From Vulcanisaeta sp. (GTDB lineage Archaea > Thermoproteota > Thermoprotei > Thermoproteales > Thermocladiaceae), in NCBI GenBank assembly GCA_023256215.1, contig JAGDXB010000113.1, forward strand, positions 1 through 51,670: a stretch of DNA of 51,670 nucleotides, in the 5' to 3' direction. Below the pieces are notes generated by a model. The model ran no database searches and had not been told where the DNA came from. It worked only from the letters and a program-made list of their open reading frames with translations. The translations under genes were made by a program, and so were the position numbers. Shown here in pieces: positions 1-9,373 of this stretch (positions are counted from its first letter, which is position 1; every line of letters begins with the position of its first letter).

Positions 1-364
1 TAACCCTCTTCGGGTAACCCTTAATCTCAAGCCTAATCTTATTATCATTACCCCTAGGCCTACGCCAGTGCTCGCCATGGGCAACCCTCAGGAATCTCCA
101 CTCATCCATCCTCATCCACCTAGGCTCTCTCCTCTCCATTAGAATCCTAATCCTCAATAAACGCCTCAACTTACCACTAAGTGAGACCCTAGGTCTAGGA
201 AGCTTAACCTCGACAGGCTTAGCCTCAGCCGGCTTAGCGACAGCCTCCTGGCCCTGCTGAGTCACTACCTGCCTCTCAGCGCCCTTCTCCTCAGTGGCTT
301 GCTGGGTCTGCTGAACACCCTGCTCAGTAGCCTGCTCCTTCTGCTTACTCTCCTCCGTGGACAT
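1..364 (-). CDS. rpl32e: 50S ribosomal protein L32e (partial, runs off the window start)
   Basis: Reverse-strand translation MSTEESKQKEQATEQG...RRPRGNDNKIRLEIKGYPKRV; the WRRPRG-DNK-RL-KGYPKRV block is typical of L32e, with an acidic/Q-rich N-terminal extension. Confidence 0.85.
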   Translation of the reverse strand, partial: MSTEESKQKEQATEQGVQQTQQATEEKGAERQVVTQQGQEAVAKPAEAKPVEVKLPRPRVSLSGKLRRLLRIRILMERREPRWMRMDEWRFLRVAHGEHWRRPRGNDNKIRLEIKGYPKRV

Positions 365-406
365 CGCAGAACCACCCAATTAATGCCTTTTTAAATTTAC
401 CAGCTC

Positions 407-799
407 TCAATAAACGTAGGCTATCAACACGCCACCAACATTTAACTGCCTAGCCTCTAAATGCGATATTATGCCCTTCGACGTGCTTAGTATCAAAATA
501 CCAACATTCCTAGCGGGTAAGTACTTCTCCTCCCACTTCATAAGCTCAGAAACCTTAACACTATGCCTAGGCTTTATGGCCCCAACATCGTTTATTTTAC
601 CGAGAAGCTGAACCTTAAACTTACCACCCCTACCATCCTCAATAAACTCAATCTCGCCTACATAGCCATACCTCTGCATAACCCTAAGAACATTACCCAC
701 AAGCTTAGAAGAAGGCCAAATAACCACCTCCCTATGGCCCCTAACCTCCGCATTCTTAATCATCGTCAACGCGTTGGAAAGAACATCAAGTAAGACCAT
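407..799 (-). CDS. rps8: 30S ribosomal protein S8 (true start probably the internal Met [18 protein letters not shown], not the ORF-track start at 967)
   Basis: [14 protein letters not shown] and C-terminal [31 protein letters not shown] are S8 signatures; the 5' extension overlaps a C/D-box sRNA and is non-coding-like. Confidence 0.93.
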   Translation of the reverse strand: MVLLDVLSNALTMIKNAEVRGHREVVIWPSSKLVGNVLRVMQRYGYVGEIEFIEDGRGGKFKVQLLGKINDVGAIKPRHSVKVSELMKWEEKYLPARNVGILILSTSKGIISHLEARQLNVGGVLIAYVY

Positions 800-854
800 C
801 AACCCAACGACAAAGCAATAAAATAAAAACTTTACTACAGACAATAACAATGAA

Positions 855-903
855 CTGATGAGCGGGAGTAAGGCTGAGAAGTGATGACGTGGTCCTTCAC
901 TGA
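855..903 (+). ncRNA. C/D-box sRNA (2'-O-methylation guide)
   Basis: CTGATGA(C)-12 nt-CTGA(D')-3 nt-GTGATGA(C')-12 nt-CTGA(D); exact archaeal dual-guide architecture in the rps8/mannosidase intergenic region. Confidence 0.82.
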
Positions 904-1037
904 TATGTAATAATGATATAACATGAACATTGTATTCACCATAATATAAAGTATGGCAATTAAACATTTCATATCATAAAGATTGTATTTTTAACATAGG
1001 ATTTAAAAGTAAGGAATATCGTATTTCGTGATAAGGC

Positions 1038-3971
1038 ATGACAGATATTTTTATGAGAGACGTCAATGGTGTTAGGGTTAAGCTGTTCTATCTTGAGGCT
1101 GCCTCTATCATGGGTGTCGATACTATCAATCTTGAAGCTTGTGGTGGTTCTCTGTGTGGTGTTGCGGTCGTTAGGGATTTTGGCGAACCCTGGCTTTACT
1201 TCGATGTCATTGGTGAGGGCACACTAAAGGTTGGCGATCTGCAATTCGCTGTTTTTAGCTATGGCGGTGAGGGTGAGAGCAGGTGGGTTAAGGTATCTCC
1301 TGGCAAGCTCTCTCTTTCCTTGACTCTATCTCCCGTTAGGATGTTCGGTGAACGTAGGGTTAGTTTTAATGGCGCTTACATCGTCTATAGGGAACCAACA
1401 CTATTCAACTTTGTCCTTAGAGCTAAGCTGCTCCTCGACGTGGCTGAGGCATCCGATGAACTTAGGCATGATTATCTGGAGATCCTCAATAGGGCTCTTG
1501 ATGTTGTACCATTGAGCTCAATAGCTAATTGGCAGTTAGAATTTGCCATTAAGGCCCATGTGGTTGATCCTCCTGGCTTTGTTAGGGCGATCTTCGATTA
1601 TTATGATGCTAAGGAATTGACGCATATGGAGCCACCTAATTTTGATGAGTTACGTAGGAGTGCTCAGGAGGGACTTAAGGTACTTGAAGATGGAATTAGG
1701 GAGTTGAGGATTAGGAGGGGCCATAGGGGTATTGTTTATGTTGCTGGTCATGCCCATATTGATCTTGGTTGGTTGTGGAGTAGGGACGTGACTAAGGAGA
1801 AGGTTAAGAGGACCATAATAAACGTACTATCTCTGCTTCAGTCATACCCAGAATTGATATTCCTAGTATCTAATATGGCATACCTTAAATGGCTGAAGGA
1901 CGAGGGTGGGGAATTATGGGGTAGGGTTAAGGATGCGGTCAAGGCCGGTAAGGTGATCCCTGTTGGTGGTATGTGGGTTGAGAGTGATGTTAATTTGCCT
2001 GGTGGTGAGTCTTTGGTTAGGCAACTCCTGTACGGGCAGAGGTTCTTACTTAGGGAGTTTGGTTCGATAACCGAGGTTGGTTGGCTGCCGGACACCTTCG
2101 GATTCCCAGCATCACTACCACAAATACTAAGGAAGGCGGGCATTAAGGTGTTCTTTGAGCATAAGATGTATTGGAACACCGTGAACAAGTTCCCATACTC
2201 AGTATTCCTATGGGAGGGGATTGATGGTTCCGTAATACCGACGGTTAACTACGCAACGTACGGTGCCGACCTAACGCCTAGACAAATAACCAGGGCTTGG
2301 GCTGACCACACAAGTCCCGAACTTCCCGCCTTCTTGCCCTTCGGTAAAGGAGATGGTGGCGGAGGCCCCACGTGGTTAATGCTCGAGAGGTATAGGGCTT
2401 ATAACGATTTACCTGGCTTACCGAGATTAATAATGAGTGACTTAAGGGACTTCGTGAACACTTTATCTAATGATAATTCATTACCGAGGTGGAGAGGCGA
2501 GTTGTACCTAGAAATACATAGGGGTGTCTATACAAATGGTATTAGATTGAAGCAGTTGGTTAGGAGACTTGAGACCAGGTTAAGGGAGTTAGAGATGTGG
2601 AGTGTTATCGCCAATGTTCGTAAGAGCTATGAGGAGCTTTGGTACCCACTACTTGAGGCTGAGTATCACGATCCAATGGGCGCAACATCAACTAAGGCTG
2701 TCTATGAGGAAGTCATTAATGAGCTCGAGGATGATCTTAAGAGGGTTGAGAGTGAGTTAATTAATACGCTTAGGAATATTCTAGGCTCCGGTACATACAT
2801 ATCTGTGGTTAATTCCTTGCCTTGGTCACGTAGGGAGTTGGTAATAATTAAGGAACCGCTTAAGGGATTACCTATGCAGAGGGTTGATGATGGTTATTTA
2901 GTGCTTGTTGAGGTTCCTGCCCTTGGCTTTAAATCCTTCGAGCCCGGTGACGGTATTTCCTCGGGTGATGTGCACGCTGGTGATAATTACATAGAGAATT
3001 CGATAATTAAGGTAGTCTTTGACGGCTCGCTTAAGGTCTTTGATAAGGAGGGCAATAGGTGGGCTGTGGTAGATGGCTACTTAATGGCTTGTGAGGACAT
3101 GCCGAGTCGTTGGGATGGTTGGGACATAGATGCCTATTACAGGAGGGTTTGCTGGAGGCTGGAGCCTGGTGATGTTAGGGTTGTTGAGAATGGGCCTTTG
3201 AGGGGCTGTATTGAGGTTCATTATCGATTTAGGAGGTCTAGTGTTAAGCAGAGGATCTGTGTGACGGCCTTTAATAGGCGTGTTGATGTTTATAATGATG
3301 TTGATTGGAGGGAAAGACTTACGTTGCTCAAGGCGGTGCATAAACTAGGTATTTTTGGGCATAATGCCTCCTTCGAAATACCGTATGGAGTTATTGACAG
3401 ACCAACTAGGCCTAGTAATTCATGGGAGGTGGCAAAATTCGAGGTTCCCGCTCTTCGTTGGGTAGATGTTTGGGATCCTGATTACGGGATTGCCATCATT
3501 AATGATGGTAGGCAGGGATACTCCGTTGAGGAGAATGTGCTATCAATAACACTGCTTAGATCGCCAATATACCCAAATCCATTCCTTGATTACGGGCATA
3601 GCAATTTCGTATATGCAATATACCCACACATGGGTGATTGGAGGGTAGCCCAAGTGCCTAGGAGGGCTTATGAGTTTAACCAACCGTTAATTACGATTTA
3701 CGGGACAGAGAATAAGGAGGCGTCCTACGTTGAGATAGGTAATCCTGCCATAATGCTTGAGGTGCTCAAGTGGGGTGAGGACTCAGGTATTGTGATGAGG
3801 CTTTATGAGACTTACGGTATGAATGCATGTACTGATGTGAAGGGCTTCCTAGGCGATAAGGCTGTTGAGGTTGATTTGCTCGAGCTTAATAAGTACGGTG
3901 ATGTAAATACTAGTAAGGTCTGCCTTAAGCCATACGAAATAAAGACGTTGTTGTTCAGTAAATCACGATGA
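1038..3971 (+). CDS. Alpha-mannosidase, glycoside hydrolase family 38
   Basis: GHAHIDLGWLW, GGMWVESDVNLPGGESLVRQLLYGQRF and GWLPDTFGFPASLPQI are GH38 catalytic-domain motifs; 977 aa. Confidence 0.92.
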   Translation: MTDIFMRDVNGVRVKLFYLEAASIMGVDTINLEACGGSLCGVAVVRDFGEPWLYFDVIGEGTLKVGDLQFAVFSYGGEGESRWVKVSPGKLSLSLTLSPVRMFGERRVSFNGAYIVYREPTLFNFVLRAKLLLDVAEASDELRHDYLEILNRALDVVPLSSIANWQLEFAIKAHVVDPPGFVRAIFDYYDAKELTHMEPPNFDELRRSAQEGLKVLEDGIRELRIRRGHRGIVYVAGHAHIDLGWLWSRDVTKEKVKRTIINVLSLLQSYPELIFLVSNMAYLKWLKDEGGELWGRVKDAVKAGKVIPVGGMWVESDVNLPGGESLVRQLLYGQRFLLREFGSITEVGWLPDTFGFPASLPQILRKAGIKVFFEHKMYWNTVNKFPYSVFLWEGIDGSVIPTVNYATYGADLTPRQITRAWADHTSPELPAFLPFGKGDGGGGPTWLMLERYRAYNDLPGLPRLIMSDLRDFVNTLSNDNSLPRWRGELYLEIHRGVYTNGIRLKQLVRRLETRLRELEMWSVIANVRKSYEELWYPLLEAEYHDPMGATSTKAVYEEVINELEDDLKRVESELINTLRNILGSGTYISVVNSLPWSRRELVIIKEPLKGLPMQRVDDGYLVLVEVPALGFKSFEPGDGISSGDVHAGDNYIENSIIKVVFDGSLKVFDKEGNRWAVVDGYLMACEDMPSRWDGWDIDAYYRRVCWRLEPGDVRVVENGPLRGCIEVHYRFRRSSVKQRICVTAFNRRVDVYNDVDWRERLTLLKAVHKLGIFGHNASFEIPYGVIDRPTRPSNSWEVAKFEVPALRWVDVWDPDYGIAIINDGRQGYSVEENVLSITLLRSPIYPNPFLDYGHSNFVYAIYPHMGDWRVAQVPRRAYEFNQPLITIYGTENKEASYVEIGNPAIMLEVLKWGEDSGIVMRLYETYGMNACTDVKGFLGDKAVEVDLLELNKYGDVNTSKVCLKPYEIKTLLFSKSR

Positions 3972-4181
3972 TGGGCTTATGAAAAGTATTGTGTCCCCCC
4001 TTATAATCATTAATGCATTCTTTACACCACCCTTCGGATTTATCTCCTCTGTGTTTGTTAGGAGTAGGTTTAGGTGCTGATCATAACCTACAAGGACCCC
4101 CCTTATTTCTGCGCCATTCCTTAGCTTCACGAGTATTACCTTGTTCAAGTTCTTCTGCAATTCTTCATTCACAATCTCCAT
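3963..4181 (-). CDS. Archaeal Sm-like (Lsm) RNA-binding protein
   Basis: MEIVNEELQKNLNKVILVKLRNGAEIRGVLVGYDQHLNLLLTNTEEI...IIRGDTILFIS: Sm1 and Sm2 motifs. ORF track begins at 4193; MEIV is an alternative start. Confidence 0.92.
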   Translation of the reverse strand: MEIVNEELQKNLNKVILVKLRNGAEIRGVLVGYDQHLNLLLTNTEEINPKGGVKNALMIIRGDTILFISPSS

Positions 4182-4295
4182 GCAGCGAGGCATTGGGTTA
4201 ACCCCTGAAACCTCATTTTTAAAGGTTAATCTTCATGACATGGTACAACAAGTTAAAACTTATTAAGCAACACCTTCCTTGGTCCTCTGAAGATT

Positions 4296-4484
4296 ATGGT
4301 TAAGGGTACGCCGAGCTTCGGCAAAATGAATAAAGGTTGGACACACATTAGATGCCCAAGGTGTGGAAGGCATGCATACAACCCAGTCAAAGGCTACTGC
4401 GCAGCTTGTGGTTGGGGCCGGTCAAAGAGGATTAGGCGTTATTCATGGCAAAACAAGAAGGTTAATAAGGTAAGGATTCGTTAA
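4296..4484 (+). CDS. rpl37e: 50S ribosomal protein L37e
   Basis: [52 protein letters not shown]; CxxC...CxxC zinc ribbon of L37e. Confidence 0.95.
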   Translation: MVKGTPSFGKMNKGWTHIRCPRCGRHAYNPVKGYCAACGWGRSKRIRRYSWQNKKVNKVRIR

Positions 4485-5437
4485 TCACCCTCATCCTCCC
4501 TCGCAGACCTCCTAAACTGCTCAAGGTAATCTTTAGGCGGCGGCTCCTTAGCATAAAGATCCCTACGCATAGCCTCTAGCAACTCATCATTGCGCCCAAG
4601 CAATCCTGCGTATGTCATTATTGAAACGCCATGCTTAGACGCTTCATTAAATAATTCCTTAAGCATAATCCTCCAATTTAGCTCCCTCAACGTATGATGC
4701 GCGATGATCAACCTATTAAGGAAGCCAGCCCTAACAAGATTTATGAGGTTGCTCAGAGCGTTATTGAAATATTCCTCATTAAATCCTCTCCCCGATAAAT
4801 AAAGCGGTGGTCCACCAACAATGAGCGTCTGCGGTCTCATCCTATACACGTAATTAACAGCCACCTGTGTAACAGGGCCTTCGACATCAGGCATGAACGT
4901 TACCCTTTCATCACCATCCTCTATAGTCACTGCGATTACCCTACCTGTTTTTGAGCCCTCCTCACCATGTGGCAACGATTGCGATACCACTAATCTTGTT
5001 GAACCAATAGTTAGTTCCTTGCCATCTGCAAAGATGACCTCCTTAGCCACATTATCAAGTGCTTTCCTAAGTCCGTAATAACGCCTCCTCTGGCTCCAGT
5101 TTAGGTCGTCAGGGGATTTCAATAGCACGACCTTATTAGTGTATATCCTCCTGTAACTCTCGTTATCAGTACCCATGTAAATGCTTGCATATGGCACCGT
5201 AAAGTGGTCCCTATGATAATGACTTACGAATACGTAACTGGCATCCGTAGCGTAACTCTCAAGGACCCTCCTAAGAGCTCTGACCCTATCTAATTCCCTT
5301 GGGTGTGGCGGTAAGCCAAAACGGTTTGGCGAAAGACTTAACCCTGGGTCTAATAATATGGATGTGTCCCTCGTCTTTATAAACATGGCCATTGACCTAA
5401 CGCCAATACTTTCCTCAGCTATTGCGACTATCTCCAT
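4481..5437 (-). CDS. Metallo-beta-lactamase-fold protein, UPF0282-type
   Basis: N-terminal [35 protein letters not shown] motif. Confidence 0.82.
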   Translation of the reverse strand: MEIVAIAEESIGVRSMAMFIKTRDTSILLDPGLSLSPNRFGLPPHPRELDRVRALRRVLESYATDASYVFVSHYHRDHFTVPYASIYMGTDNESYRRIYTNKVVLLKSPDDLNWSQRRRYYGLRKALDNVAKEVIFADGKELTIGSTRLVVSQSLPHGEEGSKTGRVIAVTIEDGDERVTFMPDVEGPVTQVAVNYVYRMRPQTLIVGGPPLYLSGRGFNEEYFNNALSNLINLVRAGFLNRLIIAHHTLRELNWRIMLKELFNEASKHGVSIMTYAGLLGRNDELLEAMRRDLYAKEPPPKDYLEQFRRSAREDEGD

Positions 5438-5491
5438 TGCTTGTTTTTATGTATGAAAGATTTATAATATCTTTAGTTCCTTCTTAATTCA

Positions 5492-6082
5492 GTGGATGGT
5501 TTTGCCATAGGTTTTATCGGCCGATCATCCACCTGGAATTTACTTAGGGGATTGGTTTTTCCTGAGCATGTTGGGTTGAGGTATATAGATAATGAGGGTG
5601 ATTGCCTGGGGCTTGATTTAGTGCTTGTTGAGGATTATATGGTTGATTTGGTGCATTGTCCAAGGGTTTATGCACTTAATGATAGGAGTGTTGATGGGAT
5701 TATAGAGGCTATTGTTAGGGGTTTGGGACTTGGTGAGTTGAATATTGGTATTGACATTGGTGATTCTAGGTGTGGTGTGATAATACTCGTGAGGGACACC
5801 CCGATAATCCATGCAACACTTAGCTTTGCTAGGCTGGTGAGATTAGTGAGGAGGTTGTCCAAGTACTCCGTAATCAACATAATTGCCGGCAGAAGTCCCA
5901 GCGTCTCTCACTTACTACGGGACTTTCTAGAGCTGTTAGGCGATGTGAACATAAGGGTTAAGATCGTTGATGAGGAATTGGTTAATACTAAAAAGGTATG
6001 GTTTAAGGATAGATATCCATACCTTACGCTCGATGAATTGGACGGCCTCGTTTACGCATACGCCGGCCTGGCAAGTATTTGA
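5492..6082 (+). CDS. Conserved hypothetical, possible RNase H/actin-like fold
   Basis: GTG start; NIGIDIGDSRCGVIILVRDTPIIHATLS resembles an RNase H-like beta1-beta2 hairpin with an acidic residue; terminal LTLDELDGLVYAYAGL. Confidence 0.5.
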   Translation: MDGFAIGFIGRSSTWNLLRGLVFPEHVGLRYIDNEGDCLGLDLVLVEDYMVDLVHCPRVYALNDRSVDGIIEAIVRGLGLGELNIGIDIGDSRCGVIILVRDTPIIHATLSFARLVRLVRRLSKYSVINIIAGRSPSVSHLLRDFLELLGDVNIRVKIVDEELVNTKKVWFKDRYPYLTLDELDGLVYAYAGLASI

Positions 6083-6212
6083 ATTTTGCCTGTAAGAGTA
6101 TTCTTCATGTAATATTCATATATTATACATGTGTATTTTTGGTAAAACGTAAAGATAATTAATTGCGTAATAACGGTAATTTTTATAAATTAGTCATTAT
6201 GGTGAGATTCGT

Positions 6213-6371
6213 ATGCCCATAATTATTAAGTGCCATTCATGCGGTTTCGTATTTTATAACGACCAGCAACTTAAGAGCATCGACGAGGTGCTTAGGCAGT
6301 GGGGCTATAAATGCCCTGTCTGCCTGAGTCCATTAAATAAAACGCCAATTTCAATGCGTGTTAAAGGATAA
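6213..6371 (+). CDS. Small zinc-ribbon protein (52 aa), absent from the supplied ORF track
   Basis: MPIIIKCHSCGFVFYNDQQLKSIDEVLRQWGYKCPVCLSPLNKTPISMRVKG; two CxxC pairs. Confidence 0.75.
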   Translation: MPIIIKCHSCGFVFYNDQQLKSIDEVLRQWGYKCPVCLSPLNKTPISMRVKG

Positions 6372-6429
6372 ACTTACCAAAGCAATACCACTAAGGTTAA
6401 AAATAAGCACATAAAGTTATGCCTAAGCC

Positions 6430-7500
6430 ATGGTAATTAAAGCCTGGTTCGATGCGTTAACGGCAAAGCAGGCCAGGATAGCGGCAGTACTTAGTATGGA
6501 GGGTAGAAAAAACGACGTTGATTTCATAATAACGTGTAGAAAGTATGACTATGTGGATGAAGTTCTCGAAATGTTTAATCTACATTATGAGTGCGTTGGT
6601 TATCATGGAGAAAGCCCTAAGGACAAACTCGTTAAGGGTATCGAGAGACAACTGGCATTACTTGATGTGGTTAGGAATTTCGACATACATATATCCCTTA
6701 CATCACCAGACGCATTTAGAATAGCCTTTGGTCTCAATAAGCCTATCATTGCATTAACAGACACTGCCCACTCATACTTCGTGAATAAATTAACGCTTCC
6801 TCTCGCTGATGTGATAATCGCCCCATCTGCAATACCCATTAGTGAGTGGGGTCGCTATGTACCCAGTGCTGAGATTGATAAGGTCAGGACGTTTGACGGC
6901 GTGTTCGAGCTCATGTGGATTAATAGGTTTAAGCCTACGGGTGAGTCAATAAGTAAGCTTGGCCTTAAGAGTAAGGAGTTTGTCGTAATTAGGTTTGAGG
7001 AGGCTAGGGCTTCATATTATGGTTTTGGTGACAAGTCAAGGCTTCTCATTAGGATGGCTAGGAATGCGCTTGAGAAGGGGTATTCCGTGGTTTTGTTTCC
7101 TAGATATCCATATCAGGAGGAGATGATTAGGTCCGAATTGGGGTTATTTATTAAGCTTGGTAGGTTAATAATACCTAAGGGTCTAAGGCTTGACGGCTTA
7201 GATCTGTCATGGCATGCCAGGTTGGTTATTACGGGAGGCTCCACGATGGCTCATGAGGCGGTTTTACTAGGTACGCCGGCCATTAGTTATTTCCCACAGC
7301 ATTACTATATAGATGACTACCTGATTAATAAGGGGTTACCGCTGTATAGGTGTGTTGATGAGGACTGTATTAATGTGCTTAATACGGTGATCGACTCAAA
7401 CATCGAGCATGTAGATACAAGCTCCGTGTTAAGTAGGATGGAAGATCCTACAGACCTTATTTTCCGTGAGATAAAGAGACTTGTCAATGAGAGAAGGTAA
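6430..7500 (+). CDS. DUF354 family protein (glycosyltransferase-like)
   Basis: AWFDALTAKQARIAAVL...ITCRKYDY; GLNKPIIALTDTAH; VITGGSTMAHEAVLLGTPAISYFP. Confidence 0.8.
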   Translation: MVIKAWFDALTAKQARIAAVLSMEGRKNDVDFIITCRKYDYVDEVLEMFNLHYECVGYHGESPKDKLVKGIERQLALLDVVRNFDIHISLTSPDAFRIAFGLNKPIIALTDTAHSYFVNKLTLPLADVIIAPSAIPISEWGRYVPSAEIDKVRTFDGVFELMWINRFKPTGESISKLGLKSKEFVVIRFEEARASYYGFGDKSRLLIRMARNALEKGYSVVLFPRYPYQEEMIRSELGLFIKLGRLIIPKGLRLDGLDLSWHARLVITGGSTMAHEAVLLGTPAISYFPQHYYIDDYLINKGLPLYRCVDEDCINVLNTVIDSNIEHVDTSSVLSRMEDPTDLIFREIKRLVNERR

Positions 7501-7532
7501 TTAATATTAAGGCGCTTTATATCGTTGTTACG

Positions 7533-8417
7533 ATGCGGATATTAATAACGGGTTCATCAGGGTTCCTAGGAAGGAATTTGGTTAGATGTATGAGGGCTAA
7601 AGGGCACGATGCTCATGGACTAGATGTAGTTAAGGCTGAGACTACGGATTACATCGTTGATATAACTAAGAGGGATGATGTTATCAAACTTTCTAAGGAG
7701 GGTTTTGAGGCTGTAGTGCATTTGGCAGCCTTTCCAAACCCGAGGTCATTCAATAACGCAGGTGCTCTTAGGGGTCTTGATGTTAATGTTGTTGGTACGG
7801 TAAATATGCTGGAACTAGCTAGAACTTTAAATGCAAGGTTCTTATTGTTCTCCACGTCCAACGTGTATGGTAAACCACTCAAGCTTCCAGTCTCTGAGAA
7901 TGACCCATTAAGGCCCTTTGAGGGTTATGGCTGGAGTAAGGTGGCTGCTGAGGCGGTTTCGATGTCCTACTACGTGACTCACAATGTTCCGGTGACGATT
8001 TTTAGGCTTTGGAAACCATATGGACCCTATGATAATGGTGTTGTTGGGATCTTCATAACCAGAGCCCTGAAGAATGAGGACTTGGTGGTTAATAATGGTG
8101 GTGTTGATACGACGGATTTCCTATATACTGAGGATCTCTGTGACGCTACAGAATTGGCATTAAGGAAGGAGGAGGCTATTGGTCAAGCATTCAATATTGG
8201 TCTTGGGGTTGAGACATCAATACTTGACTTAGCGAGGATTATCGTTAGGCTTGTGGGTTCTAGCTCAAACATTAAGGTTCAGCCGCAGACATCGGAGCCC
8301 TTTAGGAGTTATCCAGATATTAGTAAGGCCATGAGGGTTCTAGGATTTAAACCTAAATACGACTTAGTCAGTGGGTTGAGGACAACCATTGATTGGTTTA
8401 AGGCGAACACGCTATGA
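7533..8417 (+). CDS. NAD-dependent epimerase/dehydratase (nucleotide-sugar, SDR family)
   Basis: GSSGFLGRNL Rossmann motif, STSNVYG, YGWSKVAAE (YxxxK). Confidence 0.88.
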   Translation: MRILITGSSGFLGRNLVRCMRAKGHDAHGLDVVKAETTDYIVDITKRDDVIKLSKEGFEAVVHLAAFPNPRSFNNAGALRGLDVNVVGTVNMLELARTLNARFLLFSTSNVYGKPLKLPVSENDPLRPFEGYGWSKVAAEAVSMSYYVTHNVPVTIFRLWKPYGPYDNGVVGIFITRALKNEDLVVNNGGVDTTDFLYTEDLCDATELALRKEEAIGQAFNIGLGVETSILDLARIIVRLVGSSSNIKVQPQTSEPFRSYPDISKAMRVLGFKPKYDLVSGLRTTIDWFKANTL

Positions 8418-9373
8418 ACATTAATGATTATGTAATACCTGCTGTGTTGTCCTTTATATTGTCATTAGTGACTGTGCACATAATATCTAGAGTAAGAAGT
8501 CCAAGTCTACTTGCGCCTGACGCACATAAACCGTATAAGGTATTCGTACCTAAGATTGGTGGTGTCTCGGTTTTAGTGTCCATGGCTGCCGTCACGGCTT
8601 ACGCCTATGTACTTAGTGATTGGAGACTTTTTGCGCTCGGGCTTGTTACAATAACTGTTGGATTGATAGGACTTGTCGATGATTTGAAGGGATTGCCCGT
8701 CAGTGTTAGGGTATTTCTGCCGTTGGTTCCCGCCTTAATAATACCTGTAGTTGTTCATGGCTACATATACATACTCCTCATTGGCCATGTACATTACTTC
8801 CTAGTGGTTGCGGCCCTATCAATGCTTGCGGTTACGGTTATGGCTAATGCTGCAAACATGCTGGACGTCATGAATGGGATAATACCAACATCAACATTGA
8901 TGATAATAACAGTGAGCGGATTAATCTCTTATTTAGCGGGCTTTAGTTATGCATTGCCAGCAACCATAGTATTAATATTAATGGTTTTGCCGCTGGCCAT
9001 ATATAATTGGTACCCGGCCAAGGTGTTTAATGGTAATGTTGGTAGTTACGCGCTCGGTGCTATGATGGGCGCATTCATGGTTCTATACAACGCTGGCACT
9101 CAGGGCGTAATAGCTGCATTGCCGTACATAATAAATGGTTTCCTAATAGTCATAACCGCAAAGGGCTTTAAACCGAAGGAGACGTTGAAGAGACCCGTGA
9201 TTGTTAATGACGGTGTTATTCATGCGAATAAAGTGCCTGGTTCTCCAACGACGTTGGTTAAACTTATGGTATTGAAAAAGCCAAAGACGGAGAAGGAGGT
9301 TGTGCGTGATATACTTTTACTCTTCCTAATAACTAGTTTGGCATCTCTGTCATTATTGATCTTCGTTATTTAA
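8414..9373 (+). CDS. Polyprenyl-phosphate sugar-1-phosphate transferase (GPT/MraY-like, glycosyltransferase family 4)
   Basis: LAPDAHKPYKVFVPKIGGVSVL, GLVDDLKGLP, NAANMLDVMNG, multi-TM. Confidence 0.85.
   Translation: MNINDYVIPAVLSFILSLVTVHIISRVRSPSLLAPDAHKPYKVFVPKIGGVSVLVSMAAVTAYAYVLSDWRLFALGLVTITVGLIGLVDDLKGLPVSVRVFLPLVPALIIPVVVHGYIYILLIGHVHYFLVVAALSMLAVTVMANAANMLDVMNGIIPTSTLMIITVSGLISYLAGFSYALPATIVLILMVLPLAIYNWYPAKVFNGNVGSYALGAMMGAFMVLYNAGTQGVIAALPYIINGFLIVITAKGFKPKETLKRPVIVNDGVIHANKVPGSPTTLVKLMVLKKPKTEKEVVRDILLLFLITSLASLSLLIFVI

Noticed and set aside
800-967. ORF-track 5' extension of S8 (56 aa before MVLLDVL)
   Set aside because: Not S8-like, AT-rich, and overlaps the C/D-box sRNA; S8 homologs begin at the internal Met.
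1838-2188. Minus-strand ORF of 116 aa inside the GH38 gene (and similar antisense ORFs such as 11561-12085, 17657-18313, 21158-21529, 28705-29133)
   Set aside because: Antisense shadows of strongly supported coding genes; no motifs, Ser/Thr/Leu-biased composition typical of spurious frames.
4013-4201. Plus-strand ORF antisense to Lsm
   Set aside because: The opposite strand encodes a clear Lsm protein; the ORF lacks any motif.
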